53,506 bases of DNA from an uncultured Ruminococcus sp. (GCA_902795355.1 CADBKZ010000004.1:129029-182534), one strand, 5' to 3'. Positions 41,908 through 49,861 are shown, counted from the first letter of the stretch. Made by a program: numbers and translations. Notes: generated by a model from the sequence alone, not told the origin.

Positions 41908-41924
41908 AAATTTTTTTCCGTTTT
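41908..41924 (+). repeat. Right direct repeat, candidate attR
   Basis: Identical to 28659-28675 (aaatttttttccgtttt), 31 bp after the transposase stop. A second, weaker similarity (ggtaaaa...ttgcgaaa) occurs next to both copies, on opposite sides of the core. Confidence 0.55.
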
Positions 41925-41957
41925 CGGCTTTTTTTGCGAAAAAGAAGGGCAAAAACC

Positions 41958-41986
41958 TTGCAAAACGGCAAAATGTCTGCTATAAT
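41958..41986 (+). promoter_or_regulatory. Promoter of the ComEC-like gene
   Basis: TTGCAA (41958-41963), 17-bp spacer, TATAAT (41981-41986), 36 bp before the ATG at 42022 and to the right of the candidate attR, so it belongs to the host chromosome. Confidence 0.8.
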
Positions 41987-42021
41987 AAACAGGAAAACGA
42001 CAAAAAGAGGAAAGCGGGGGA

Positions 42022-42870
42022 ATGGACGGGATGAAGCGGGTCGCGGCGGTTTTGCTTGTTTTCGTGCTTTGCCTTTCCGTTTCCTGCCACGGGAGCGGCG
42101 AGCGGGAGACCGACGCGCTCCGCGCGTATTTCCTTGACGTCGGGCAGGGGGATTGCACGCTTTTGCGCACCGCAGGAGGCGATGTTCTGATTGATTGCGG
42201 CCCCGAATCCTCGCAGGAGTCGCTTTGCCGCAAGCTGAAAGCATGCGGCGTGGAGCGGTTTGCGTTGGTCCTTCTCACCCATCCGGACGAGGACCACATC
42301 GGCGGCGCGGACGCGGTTCTGGAAGCCTTTCCGACCGACCTTGTTTGCCTGAACGGAGCCGATTCCGCGAGCGAAAGCGCGGAGCGTCTGCGCGGGACGC
42401 TGTATGCGCGCTCGGTTCCAACGTCCGTGGCGCGCGCGGGCGACTCGTTTTTGCTCGGCGAGGTGCTGCTGACCGTTCTCTACCCGACGCAGGATGCCGA
42501 GGCGGCCGACGGAAACGGCGGGAGCCTTGTTCTGCGGGTGCAGTGCGGGACAATTTCGATTCTGATGATGGGAGACGCCGAGCGAGAAACCGAGAAATTT
42601 CTGCTTGCGGCCTACGGCCCGTCGCATTTGTCGGCCGATCTGCTGCATGTCGGCCACCACGGTTCCAACAGTTCGAGCAGCGAGGCGTTTTTGCAGGCAG
42701 TTTCGCCGAGCTATGCGGTGGTTTCCTGCGGGGCGGGGAATCGCTTCGGGCATCCTGACGGCAGAACGCTTGCGCGGCTTTCCGCGGTTGGTGCAACCGT
42801 ACTCCGCACCGACCGCTCGGGCGACATTCTTTTTGCTTCAAACGGAGAGAATTTGCGCCCCGTATCATAA
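42022..42870 (+). CDS. ComEC/Rec2-like metallo-beta-lactamase-fold lipoprotein
   Basis: A 282-residue secreted hydrolase of the ComEC C-terminal type. The lipoprotein signal VLLVFVLCLSVSC places the lipidated Cys near residue 23. The fold shows LRAYFLDVGQGDCTLLRTAG, VLIDCGPESS, LLTHPDEDHIGGADAVL (HxxDH metal motif, here HPDEDH), ISILMMGDAE and DLLHVGHHGSNSSSS. It lacks the transmembrane competence domain, so it is a stand-alone extracytoplasmic enzyme whose substrate (nucleic acid or nucleotide) is unknown. It is host sequence to the right of the prophage. Confidence 0.9.
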   Translation: MDGMKRVAAVLLVFVLCLSVSCHGSGERETDALRAYFLDVGQGDCTLLRTAGGDVLIDCGPESSQESLCRKLKACGVERFALVLLTHPDEDHIGGADAVLEAFPTDLVCLNGADSASESAERLRGTLYARSVPTSVARAGDSFLLGEVLLTVLYPTQDAEAADGNGGSLVLRVQCGTISILMMGDAERETEKFLLAAYGPSHLSADLLHVGHHGSNSSSSEAFLQAVSPSYAVVSCGAGNRFGHPDGRTLARLSAVGATVLRTDRSGDILFASNGENLRPVS

Positions 42871-42950
42871 AAAATCGACCTTTTTCGGGCTTTTCCGTTC
42901 TTTTTTGCAATGGAACGGAAATTTGCGCCCCATATCATCGAAAATCGCCA
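42851..42950 (+). repeat. Imperfect direct repeat at the 3' end of the ComEC-like gene
   Basis: About 30 bp including the stop codon (atttgcgccccgtatcataa..aaatcg, from 42851) recurs 70 bp downstream (from 42921) with four or five changes. Between the copies is a CCGTTC/GGAACGG stem that may serve as a terminator. Confidence 0.7.
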
Positions 42951-42976
42951 ATTTGGGCAAAAAAAGGAGAATTGAA

Positions 42977-43693
42977 ATGGATCATGTTCTGATCACGGGT
43001 GGCTCGCGCGGGATCGGCGCGGCCTGTGTGCGCGCGTTTGCGGCGCAGGGCGACCGCGTGGCGTTTCTCTACCGCCGGAACGACGAAGCCGCGCGGCGCG
43101 TTGCCGCGGAGACCGGCGCGTTTGCCGTTCGGGCCGACCTTTCCAACCCATTAGAAGCGAAGCGAGCGGTGGGGGAAGCGGAAGCCGCGCTTGGCGGCGT
43201 CGACGTGTTGGTCAACAACGCGGGAATATCGCAGATCAAGCTCTTCACCGATCTGACCGACGACGATTGGCGCGGCATGCTGGCGACCAACCTTGACGGC
43301 GCGTTTTACGTTACCCGAGAGGCGGTTCGGGGAATGATTGCCCGACATCGCGGGCGGGTGATCAACATCGGTTCCATGTGGGGCAAGGTCGGGGCGTCGT
43401 GCGAGGTGCATTATTCGGCGGCAAAGGCCGGATTGCGGGGGCTTACCATGTCGCTTGCCAAGGAGCTGGGGCCGTCGGGGATCACGGTCAATTGCGTGGA
43501 AGCCGGCGTAATAGAAACCGAGATGAATGCCGGACTTGACGCAAAGACGCGCGCGGAGCTTGCGGACGCCACGCCCCTTTGCCGGCTCGGAACGCCGGAA
43601 GAGGTTGCCGCGGCGGTGCGTTTTCTCGCGTCCGACGCCGCCTCGTTCATCACGGGGCAGTGCCTCGGCGTTGACGGCGGCTACGCGATCTAA
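42977..43693 (+). CDS. Short-chain dehydrogenase/reductase (FabG-like)
   Basis: A 238-residue SDR. Cofactor motif TGGSRGIGAA at residue 7, NNAGIS near 82, the catalytic Ser in INIGSMWGKVG and YxxxK in HYSAAKAGLRG, and the C-terminal VDGGYAI typical of FabG-type enzymes. The residues after beta-2 (FLYRRNDEAA) fit NADP(H) preference. Whether it is a fatty-acid 3-oxoacyl-ACP reductase or acts on another substrate cannot be told; it is not in a fatty acid operon. AAAAAGGAGAATTGAA lies before the ATG. Confidence 0.9.
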   Translation: MDHVLITGGSRGIGAACVRAFAAQGDRVAFLYRRNDEAARRVAAETGAFAVRADLSNPLEAKRAVGEAEAALGGVDVLVNNAGISQIKLFTDLTDDDWRGMLATNLDGAFYVTREAVRGMIARHRGRVINIGSMWGKVGASCEVHYSAAKAGLRGLTMSLAKELGPSGITVNCVEAGVIETEMNAGLDAKTRAELADATPLCRLGTPEEVAAAVRFLASDAASFITGQCLGVDGGYAI

Positions 43694-43700
43694 AAGATGG

Positions 43701-43777
43701 GAAAAGAATAAGGCCGTGAGAAAAGAATAAGGCCGCGGGAAAAGAATAAGGCCGCGGGAAAAGAATAAGGCCGCGAG
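43701..43777. repeat. Tandem repeat of about 19 nt, four copies
   Basis: Four copies of gaaaagaataaggccgcgg-like units (one has an extra A) directly abut the palindromic element to their right, sharing its ggccgcg start. Confidence 0.85.
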
Positions 43778-43820
43778 GGGGAGAAACGTTTCTTGCAAGA
43801 AACGTTTCTCCCCCTCGCGC
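43773..43820. repeat. 48-bp perfect palindrome (REP-like), copy 1
   Basis: A perfect palindrome centred on TTGCAA with arms beginning CGCGAGGGGGAGAAACG. It lies between convergent genes and is followed by ctccccctctttcaaagaac. A second copy is at 49814-49861 with one change in each arm that keeps the pairing. It may be a mobile intergenic palindrome and may also act as a terminator. Confidence 0.92.
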
Positions 43821-43884
43821 TCCCCCTCTTTCAAAGAACTTGGAAAAAGGGCGATTTTCGATGGCGTGTTGCTAAAATCCGTTT

Positions 43885-44958
43885 TCAAATAATTTCCAAC
43901 TCGTTTTTATCGCCGAGCGGCTGCAAAGGCGCGATGGGAAGCGTTTGGTACCAATACGCGACCGACGCGATATCGCTTTGCTGCGGCAGATACCGCCTCT
44001 CGCTCCGCCATCCGAGGTCCTGAATGGTCACTTTCAGGCTTTCCTCAAAGCGCACGGGATCGGCGATATGCCAACGGTAAAGGCCGAACCGCGTGTTGGC
44101 AAAGTACAGCCCGTCGGGTCGCAAAACCTGCGGCATTCCGCTATACGGTGTGGAAAAAGCGGTATATCCCTGCGTGGGGACGTCAAAATTATAGGCTCCG
44201 CCGAAATAATCCTCGGTGCCCGTTCCGCAAATGCTGGGGAAATCCCGATCGCCGTCGAGGAAGAATTTGATCTCTCCCTCGCCCCACCATCCGTTGTTGT
44301 TCACCTGCCATGCAAGGTAGGTGCCCACATACTGTCCCTTCCCGCGAACGCCGTCCAGAATGGTATGCTCGGAGCCGACCGTCGGGTTCGACCGCCGGAA
44401 GGCTGCGCAGAAATAAGCGCAATCGTCCGTTACGTCCGCTTCCGCATAGTCGATCTGATAAAAAATGGAAATCGGCTCCGAGGAGCGGTTTTCAACGGTA
44501 ATCAACGCCCGCTTGCGGTAGGGCATATTCCAATAGCAGTTGAACCCTCTTGCTGGATTGACGCAGACCGCAAGAGAATTGACCTGCGCGTAAACGCCCC
44601 ACCCGTTGGCAAAAAAGTCCCCGATCGGAACTTCCACGGCGGGGGTCTCCATGCCGTCCCAATACATACGCAGGATCGTTTCCCGCCAATGCTCTTTGCT
44701 GATCGTCAACCAAATATGTTGGATCGCTCCCGCGCCGCGAATATCCGCAAGGGTAAGCATTTGGTCGGGTTCGATCACGCGCGAGGGGCTGATTTTCCAT
44801 CCTTTCCCCAACTCGCGGGCAGCTTTTTTGCCCGTTCCGTCCTCGGCCATGCCGCCTTTGCCGCTCTCGCCCGTCGGGTTTTCGGCCGAAATGGAGCGCG
44901 TTTTTGCGTTGGAAAGCAGGTGCAGGGTGTTCATGGCGTTGTTCAATCCGTGAAACAT
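43885..44958 (-). CDS. GH172 / DUF2961 glycoside hydrolase
   Basis: A 357-residue protein of the DUF2961 family, some members of which act on furanosidic sugars (glycoside hydrolase family GH172). Family features are GAGAIQHIWLTISKEHWRET, LRMYWDGMETPAVEVPIGDF, YWNMPYRKRALITVENRSSE, GEGEIKFFLDGDRDFPSICG and GTGTEDYFGGAYNF with acidic residues in the expected active site. It has no signal peptide, so it should act inside the cell. The C-terminal SDIASVAYWYQT also fits. Its ribosome site is AAAAAAGGAGAAAAAAG. It follows the DUF1854 and exporter genes on the same strand. Confidence 0.88.
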   Translation of the reverse strand: MFHGLNNAMNTLHLLSNAKTRSISAENPTGESGKGGMAEDGTGKKAARELGKGWKISPSRVIEPDQMLTLADIRGAGAIQHIWLTISKEHWRETILRMYWDGMETPAVEVPIGDFFANGWGVYAQVNSLAVCVNPARGFNCYWNMPYRKRALITVENRSSEPISIFYQIDYAEADVTDDCAYFCAAFRRSNPTVGSEHTILDGVRGKGQYVGTYLAWQVNNNGWWGEGEIKFFLDGDRDFPSICGTGTEDYFGGAYNFDVPTQGYTAFSTPYSGMPQVLRPDGLYFANTRFGLYRWHIADPVRFEESLKVTIQDLGWRSERRYLPQQSDIASVAYWYQTLPIAPLQPLGDKNELEII

Positions 44959-44976
44959 TCTTTTTTCTCCTTTTTT

Positions 44977-45468
44977 TTACAGATACGAAAACAGCAGGTG
45001 TTTGCTGTGCGCGTCAAGGGATGTAACGTCGCGGATCTCGTAGCGGTTGTCGTTGCTGTCGCGAACGATCACGCGGTTCGTACCCCACAGGCGTTTGATG
45101 TCGCTATGGCGGTTTTGAATGCGGAAGGAGACTTCGCCGCGGTCGGTTTCCACGCGCCATTTCAGCGATCCGAATTTCTCCTCGCTTTCCAGCAATCGGG
45201 TAATCTTCGGAATCATGTAGTATTCCGCAAAGCATTCTTCCAAAGCGGTTCTGGATGGCGGGTCAAGCTCTTCAAGGTCGCGAACAAACCCGACCTCGCG
45301 CTCCTCGCCGTCCAGAAGCGTGATATACATGGAAGTGTTGGTAATGGGGAAGAGCCTGCGCGGTTCAAGCGGCTCGATCACCGTTCCGTCGCGCAGGGTC
45401 AGGCGCACGAGGTAAACGTCGGTGCGCTCGATTTTGCCCGTGTATCGGTCCACATAAATTCTGCCCAT
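44977..45468 (-). CDS. DUF1854 protein
   Basis: A 163-residue protein of the DUF1854 family (RLTLRDGTVIEPLEPRRLFP, LLDGEEREVGFVRDLEELDP, ALEECFAEYYMIPKITRLLE, FGSLKWRVETDRGEVSFRIQ, LYEIRDVTSLDAHSK-like end). The family is known mainly from genes next to ABC exporters, as here: the start lies just past the end of the transporter. Function unknown; it may regulate or load the exporter. ATG 45468 has GAGTGAGGC upstream; a TTG at 45486 is in frame. Confidence 0.85.
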   Translation of the reverse strand: MGRIYVDRYTGKIERTDVYLVRLTLRDGTVIEPLEPRRLFPITNTSMYITLLDGEEREVGFVRDLEELDPPSRTALEECFAEYYMIPKITRLLESEEKFGSLKWRVETDRGEVSFRIQNRHSDIKRLWGTNRVIVRDSNDNRYEIRDVTSLDAHSKHLLFSYL

Positions 45469-45478
45469 AGCCGCTGCC

Positions 45479-47842
45479 TCACTCAAAATTCTCCGCGCGG
45501 CGGGATTCGTTGACCTTATCCGACATGGATTGGATCTCCACCAAGCGGTAGTATTTTCCTTTTTGCGCCATCAGCTCCGCGGGGGAGCCGCATTCAATAA
45601 TCTGCCCGTTATCCACCACAACAATCTTGTTGGCCTTGGAGAGCGTGGAAAGCCGGTGCGCGATCATAATGGTTGTCCGGCCGCTGATCAGGTGTTCGAT
45701 CGCCTCTTGAATCAGGTGTTCGGTTTCGGAGTCCACCGAGGCGGTCGCCTCGTCGAACACCAGCATTTTCGGGTTCCGGAGCATGGCGCGGGCAATGGAA
45801 ATGCGTTGGCGTTCGCCGCCCGAAAGCCCCACGCCGCGCTCGCCCACCACCGAATCGTAGCCGTCCGGCTGGCGGACGATAAATTCATGCGCGTTGGCAA
45901 TGTCGGCCGCGTTGATCACCTCGTCCACGGAATATTGTTCGCCGCCGTAGGCAATGTTGTTATAAATGGTATCATGGAACATCATGGGTTCCTGCTGAAC
46001 ATAGCCGATGTGCGAGCGGTAGTATTCCATATCGATCTTGCGGATGTCCACGCCGCCAACGGTAATCTGCCCTTCGTAATGGTCGTAGTAGCGGAGCAGC
46101 AGGTTGATCAGCGTGGATTTGCCGGAGCCTGTGGTACCCACAATGCCGACAATGTCCCCCGGGTCAATCGTCAGATTGATGTCTTTCAGCACTTTCTTGG
46201 TGCGGTCAAACGAGAAATTGACATGCCGGAATTCGATCCGCCCGCCCATATCCGCGTTGGTGTTGCCCTTGCCGAAGTCGTGTTCTGGTTCGGCGTCCAG
46301 AATGTCCATAATGCGCTCGGCCGAGGCAAGCGCGTTCTGCGTGGAGTCCGAAAGGTTGGCAAAGAAGTTGACCGGTTCATAGAACATGCTGGCGTAGGAG
46401 ATGAACGAAACCAGAACGCCAACGGTAATGGCGCCCGCGCCCGTTTGGATCGCATCAATCACAAGGTTGCCGCCGAGCGCCCAGATCACCACGCTTCCGC
46501 AGGCGATCAGGGTGTTGACAATGGCGGGGTAGGCGTTCAGAATTTTGCCCGCTTTCGAGTCGGTTATGCGCCAATCGTCCACGCAGCTTTCAAACCGTGC
46601 GGACGCGTTTTTCTCGTTGGTGTAGGACTTGATTACGCGAACCCCGGGAATCGTGTCGGTCAGAACCGATGTAACCGCCGAGGAACGCCGCCAGATGCGG
46701 CGGTAGAACGGCGCGATCTTCTCGCGGAAGATGCGGGAACCGACGACGATGACCGGAACGGGAAGCAGGGAGAAAATGGTGAGCTTGGGGTTGATGATCA
46801 GCATAACCACGATAATACCGATCATTTTGAAGAACTGCACCACCACTTCCTGCGTAATGCGGAGCATAAACGCTTGGAGCGTTGCGGTGTCGCCGCTGAT
46901 GCGGTTGATGACCGAACCGGTGGACGTTTTGTCGTAGAACCGCATGGGAAGCCGCTGCGCTTTTTCGTAGACCTCGCAGCGGATGCGCGCAACGATCTTA
47001 TCGCCGCTGACGCGGAGCATATAACCCCGTATTCCCCCAAGCCCGAAGCGGACAATGTTGATAACAACCAGCGCAATGGAAACATAAAGGAGCATGTCCC
47101 GCCGCTCGTTGGGGAGAATGTCGTCCACGAGCGTGCGCGTCAGAAGCGGGGGAACGAGCGCGAGAGCGGTTGTTACCACCGAAATAACGACCGATACCAC
47201 CAGCACGACCACCTCGGGCTTCAAGTAGGAAACCAGCTTTTTCAGTAGCCGCCGCTTTCCCGCGCAGTTGATGCAGGGGACCCCGGGGGAAGAGAGCGTG
47301 CGCCCGCATTTGGGGCAAACCGAAAGCATTTTGGTGTAGGTTGAGGAAACGGCTTCAAGCGCGTCAAGGGGGTCTTCGCCGTCGCGAACGTCGGTCACAT
47401 AGCCGAGAACCGCGTCGCAAAGGGTGGCAACGGCAAAATTAAAACGGAAAAGATCGATGCGTTTTCCGCCGGCCAAAGCGACGCGCATCAAACCGTTTCC
47501 GTACATGCGTTTATTATAGATGTCCGCAATTTCGCGTATGGGAACCTCGCCGGAAAGATCGCCGCTTTCCAGATTGATCGCCAAAAGACGGGCGGCGGTG
47601 CCCAACAGCGCGATTTTTCCGTATTTCGCCTGCTTGTCAATATCGCCGACAATTGCGAAAAACACCGGTTCTTCCTCGGTGGAGTGTGCAAGGATCCGCT
47701 TGCGTTCTTCGTCGGTCAATTTGCGGTTGATGAGCATTTCGGGGCAAGACGCCCCGCGCGGCATTCGCGGCTCCTGCTGCTTCAAATCTTCATATACAGT
47801 CGTGTTCACGGCTTCGACCTGTACCTTTCCTTTGGCAAACAT
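45479..47842 (-). CDS. ABC exporter with extra N-terminal domain and zinc ribbon
   Basis: A single-chain half transporter of about 787 residues. Residues 1-160 form an extra cytoplasmic domain (FFAIVGDIDKQAKYGKIALL, ARLLAINLESGDLSGEVPIR), then a zinc ribbon (CPKCGRTLSSPGVPCINC), six membrane helices and the nucleotide-binding domain with Walker A GTTGSGKSTL, signature LSGGERQRISIA and Walker B MLVFDEATASVD. It probably exports a lipid, peptide or glycan as a homodimer. The start is unsure (ATG 47842 chosen; TTG 47863 also in frame), as neither has a clear ribosome site. Confidence 0.9.
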   Translation of the reverse strand: MFAKGKVQVEAVNTTVYEDLKQQEPRMPRGASCPEMLINRKLTDEERKRILAHSTEEEPVFFAIVGDIDKQAKYGKIALLGTAARLLAINLESGDLSGEVPIREIADIYNKRMYGNGLMRVALAGGKRIDLFRFNFAVATLCDAVLGYVTDVRDGEDPLDALEAVSSTYTKMLSVCPKCGRTLSSPGVPCINCAGKRRLLKKLVSYLKPEVVVLVVSVVISVVTTALALVPPLLTRTLVDDILPNERRDMLLYVSIALVVINIVRFGLGGIRGYMLRVSGDKIVARIRCEVYEKAQRLPMRFYDKTSTGSVINRISGDTATLQAFMLRITQEVVVQFFKMIGIIVVMLIINPKLTIFSLLPVPVIVVGSRIFREKIAPFYRRIWRRSSAVTSVLTDTIPGVRVIKSYTNEKNASARFESCVDDWRITDSKAGKILNAYPAIVNTLIACGSVVIWALGGNLVIDAIQTGAGAITVGVLVSFISYASMFYEPVNFFANLSDSTQNALASAERIMDILDAEPEHDFGKGNTNADMGGRIEFRHVNFSFDRTKKVLKDINLTIDPGDIVGIVGTTGSGKSTLINLLLRYYDHYEGQITVGGVDIRKIDMEYYRSHIGYVQQEPMMFHDTIYNNIAYGGEQYSVDEVINAADIANAHEFIVRQPDGYDSVVGERGVGLSGGERQRISIARAMLRNPKMLVFDEATASVDSETEHLIQEAIEHLISGRTTIMIAHRLSTLSKANKIVVVDNGQIIECGSPAELMAQKGKYYRLVEIQSMSDKVNESRRAENFE

Positions 47843-47901
47843 CGGGGGAGAATCCGGCGCCAAATGATCGTTTTTCGATTTTTCTGCCCTCGGGTTTGAA
47901 C

Positions 47902-47930
47902 ATTATACCATGAATTGCCGAAAAAGTCAA
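47902..47930 (-). promoter_or_regulatory. Promoter of the ABC exporter operon
   Basis: TTGACT (47925-47930), 17-bp spacer, TATAAT (47902-47907) on the minus strand, leading to a short leader ahead of the exporter, DUF1854 and GH172 genes. Confidence 0.85.
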
Positions 47931-47984
47931 CGTTTTTCTAACCAATATTGACCATGAAATTTTGAAATATCCTGTTCAAAAATA

Positions 47985-48035
47985 ACAAAAGCCCCGACAA
48001 ACGGCAAAAAAATGCCTTTCATCGGGACTTTCTGC
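47985..48035 (-). terminator. Terminator of the Rrf2 gene
   Basis: On the minus strand AGTCCCGA and TCGGGGCT close a long hairpin with inner GGCA/TGCC pairing, followed by TTTTGTTATTTTT. Confidence 0.8.
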
Positions 48036-48050
48036 AAAAAAAGGAACGGG

Positions 48051-48479
48051 TCAGATTACGTAGTTGTCGGGAATTTCGGTTTGCGCGAGATCGGCGAGGG
48101 TCACGTTGTCGAGGCAATCCGAAATGGCCTTGGAGAGCTTCTCCCAAAGGGGAAGCGTGCGGCATTCGGCGGCACGGGCGCAGGGAGAGGTGTTCTCTTC
48201 CAGGCAGGCAACGGGAACCAGCGTCCCCTCGGTTACGCGGAGAATATCGCCAACGCGGTATTCGGATGGGTCGCGGTTCAGCCGGTAGCCGCCGCCCTTG
48301 CCATGCGCGGTGGCAACCAAGCCGCCCGAGGAGAGGAGAGACATTACTTGCTCCACATATTTCAAGGAGATCTCCTGACGCGCGGCGATCTCTTTCAGGG
48401 GAATATAGTTGCCGTCGCGGTGTTCGGCAAGGTCAATCAGGACCCGCAGGGCGTATCGGCCGCGAGTGGAAATCATCAT
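48051..48479 (-). CDS. Rrf2-family regulator with three cysteines
   Basis: A 142-residue winged-helix regulator (RGRYALRVLIDLAEHRDGNY, EISLKYVEQVMSLLSSGGLV, GKGGGYRLNRDPSEYRVGDI). The stretch CLEENTSPCARAAEC has the three cysteines that carry a [2Fe-2S] cluster in IscR, although the first gap is slightly longer. The next gene on the strand upstream is cysK, so it may instead serve as a CymR-like cysteine regulator. Both roles are possible. The start is one of two adjacent ATGs with AAAGGAGC upstream. Confidence 0.88.
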   Translation of the reverse strand: MMISTRGRYALRVLIDLAEHRDGNYIPLKEIAARQEISLKYVEQVMSLLSSGGLVATAHGKGGGYRLNRDPSEYRVGDILRVTEGTLVPVACLEENTSPCARAAECRTLPLWEKLSKAISDCLDNVTLADLAQTEIPDNYVI

Positions 48480-48523
48480 GGGGAAGCGCAGCTCCTTTCG
48501 GTGGGTTGGTGAATCTATGTTTT

Positions 48524-48552
48524 ATTATAGCAGATTCCGGAAATTTTTGCAA
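48524..48552 (-). promoter_or_regulatory. Promoter of the Rrf2 gene
   Basis: TTGCAA (48547-48552), 17-bp spacer, TATAAT (48524-48529) on the minus strand, between the cysK stop and the Rrf2 gene. The regulator is thus transcribed on its own, possibly autoregulated. Confidence 0.8.
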
Positions 48553-48623
48553 GTCTTTTTTGCAGAAAACCGACCGAGCCGGCAAAAAAACGCGGCTCGG
48601 TCGTGGGGGTTCGGGGCAAGGGA

Positions 48624-49556
48624 TCAATCCGCAAACAGCGGGGTGGAGAGGTAGCGGTCGCCCGTGTCGGGGAGAAGGACCACAATCTTTTTGCCAGCGT
48701 TTTCGGGGCGCTGCGCCAACTGAATGGCGGCAAACGCGGCCGCGCCCGAGGAAATGCCAACAAGCACGCCCTCGCTCTTGCCGATCAGCTTGCCAGTGGC
48801 AAACGCGTCCTCGTTGGAAACGGGGATGATCTCGTCGTAAATTTTGGTGTTGAGAACGTCGGGAACGAAGCCCGCGCCAATGCCCTGAATTTTGTGGGCG
48901 CCGGCAACACCGGTGGAGAGAACGGCCGAGGTGGCAGGCTCCACGGCAACCACTTTCACGGCGGGCTTTTTAGATTTCAGATATTCGCCAACGCCGGTAA
49001 TGGTTCCGCCCGTACCAACGCCCGCAACAAAGATGTCAACTTCGCCGTCGGTGTCGGCATAGATCTCGGGGCCGGTGGTTTCAAAATGGGCTTTGGGGTT
49101 GGCGGGGTTAACGAATTGCCCGGGAATAAAGCTGTTGGGGGTCGAATCGGCAATTTCCTGCGCCTTGGCAATGGCGCCCTTCATGCCCTTGGAGCCTTCG
49201 GAGAGGACCAGCTCCGCGCCGTAGGCTTTCATCAGCTGGCGGCGTTCGACCGACATGGTTTCGGGCATTACGATGATAATGCGGTAGCCCTTGGCGGCGG
49301 CAATGGCGGCAAGGCCGATGCCGGTGTTGCCCGAGGTCGGTTCAATGATCACCGAATCGGGTTTCAGCTTGCCGGACGCTTCGGCTTCGTCGATCATGGA
49401 TTTTGCAATGCGGTCTTTCACGGAACCGGCGGGGTTGAAGTATTCGAGCTTGGCGTAGATTTTGGCGTTCAGAGCGAATTTCTTTTCAATGTGGGTCAGC
49501 TCCAAGAGGGGCGTTTTGCCGACGAGTTGATCGGCGGATGTGTAAATGGTGGACAT
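48624..49556 (-). CDS. cysK: Cysteine synthase (O-acetylserine sulfhydrylase)
   Basis: CysK makes cysteine from O-acetylserine and sulfide with pyridoxal phosphate. The PLP lysine is in [18 protein letters not shown] near residue 45. [16 protein letters not shown] forms the substrate loop, [15 protein letters not shown] the phosphate cup, and [15 protein letters not shown] the C-terminal site. 310 residues is the standard length. ATG 49556 follows AAAAAAGGAGATTTTTATC. The long leader (about 180 nt) holds a short peptide frame ending in a Cys codon (49655-49696). Confidence 0.96.
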   Translation of the reverse strand: MSTIYTSADQLVGKTPLLELTHIEKKFALNAKIYAKLEYFNPAGSVKDRIAKSMIDEAEASGKLKPDSVIIEPTSGNTGIGLAAIAAAKGYRIIIVMPETMSVERRQLMKAYGAELVLSEGSKGMKGAIAKAQEIADSTPNSFIPGQFVNPANPKAHFETTGPEIYADTDGEVDIFVAGVGTGGTITGVGEYLKSKKPAVKVVAVEPATSAVLSTGVAGAHKIQGIGAGFVPDVLNTKIYDEIIPVSNEDAFATGKLIGKSEGVLVGISSGAAAFAAIQLAQRPENAGKKIVVLLPDTGDRYLSTPLFAD

Positions 49557-49654
49557 GATAAAAATCTCCTTTTTTGATAAAATAAATAGAAAATAGTTGT
49601 TTTTTGAGCACACGGTACGAAAATTTCAGATTTTCAGAGCGAAGCAGATGGAGA

Positions 49655-49696
49655 TCAACATCGCCAAGAGAGGGAAAGGAAGATAAAGCGTTGCAT
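49655..49696 (-). CDS. Candidate leader peptide of cysK
   Basis: A 13-codon frame MQRFIFLSLSWRC in the cysK leader, with TTGGAGAA 8 bp upstream of this ATG (a further in-frame ATG lies two codons earlier). The last sense codon is TGT (Cys) just before TGA. A leader peptide ending in Cys before a cysteine synthase gene suggests ribosome-mediated control by cysteine supply, but I see no clear alternative terminator, so this is tentative. Confidence 0.35.
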   Translation of the reverse strand: MQRFIFLSLSWRC

Positions 49697-49743
49697 AGGC
49701 ATTTCTCCAAGAATCGGATTCACCGCTTGTGCGGTTCTGCTAC

Positions 49744-49773
49744 TATTATATACCTATTTACCCACTTTGTCAA
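49744..49773 (-). promoter_or_regulatory. Promoter of cysK
   Basis: TTGACA (49768-49773), 18-bp spacer, TATAAT (49744-49749) on the minus strand, with an AT-rich region upstream that may include a regulator site. Confidence 0.85.
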
Positions 49774-49813
49774 TAGGTTTTAAGAAAATTTTTGAAAAAA
49801 TTTTGGGAAAGGC

Positions 49814-49861
49814 CGCGAGGGGGAGAACCGTTTCTTGCAAGAAACGGTTCTCCCCCTCGCG
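49814..49861. repeat. 48-bp perfect palindrome (REP-like), copy 2
   Basis: Same palindrome as 43773-43820 with A to C in one arm and the matching T to G in the other (AAACG to AACCG, CGTTT to CGGTT), so the symmetry is kept. It shares ggccgcg on the left and ctcccccttt..tcaaagaac on the right with copy 1. Confidence 0.92.

Larger units (their letters stand above)
28659..41924. mobile_element. Integrated filamentous phage (inovirus) with IS30 transposase
   Basis: The region holds the gene set of a filamentous ssDNA phage in one orientation: small one-helix proteins, a large surface protein with a C-terminal membrane anchor and basic tail, a Zot/pI-like ATPase, and an HUH rolling-circle Rep. 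An IS30-family transposase at the right end may act as the integrase, as reported for some other inoviruses. A 17-bp direct repeat (aaatttttttccgtttt) lies at 28659-28675 and 41908-41924. Its many AT-rich intergenic stretches and genes of unknown family contrast with the GC-rich flanks. It separates the rpsF operon from a host ComEC-like gene. The disrupted adsorption gene suggests it may not be fully infectious. Confidence 0.85.

Noticed and set aside
28659..41924. XerCD/dif-type integration of the inovirus
   Set aside because: The end repeats do not resemble a 28-bp dif site with its two half-sites.
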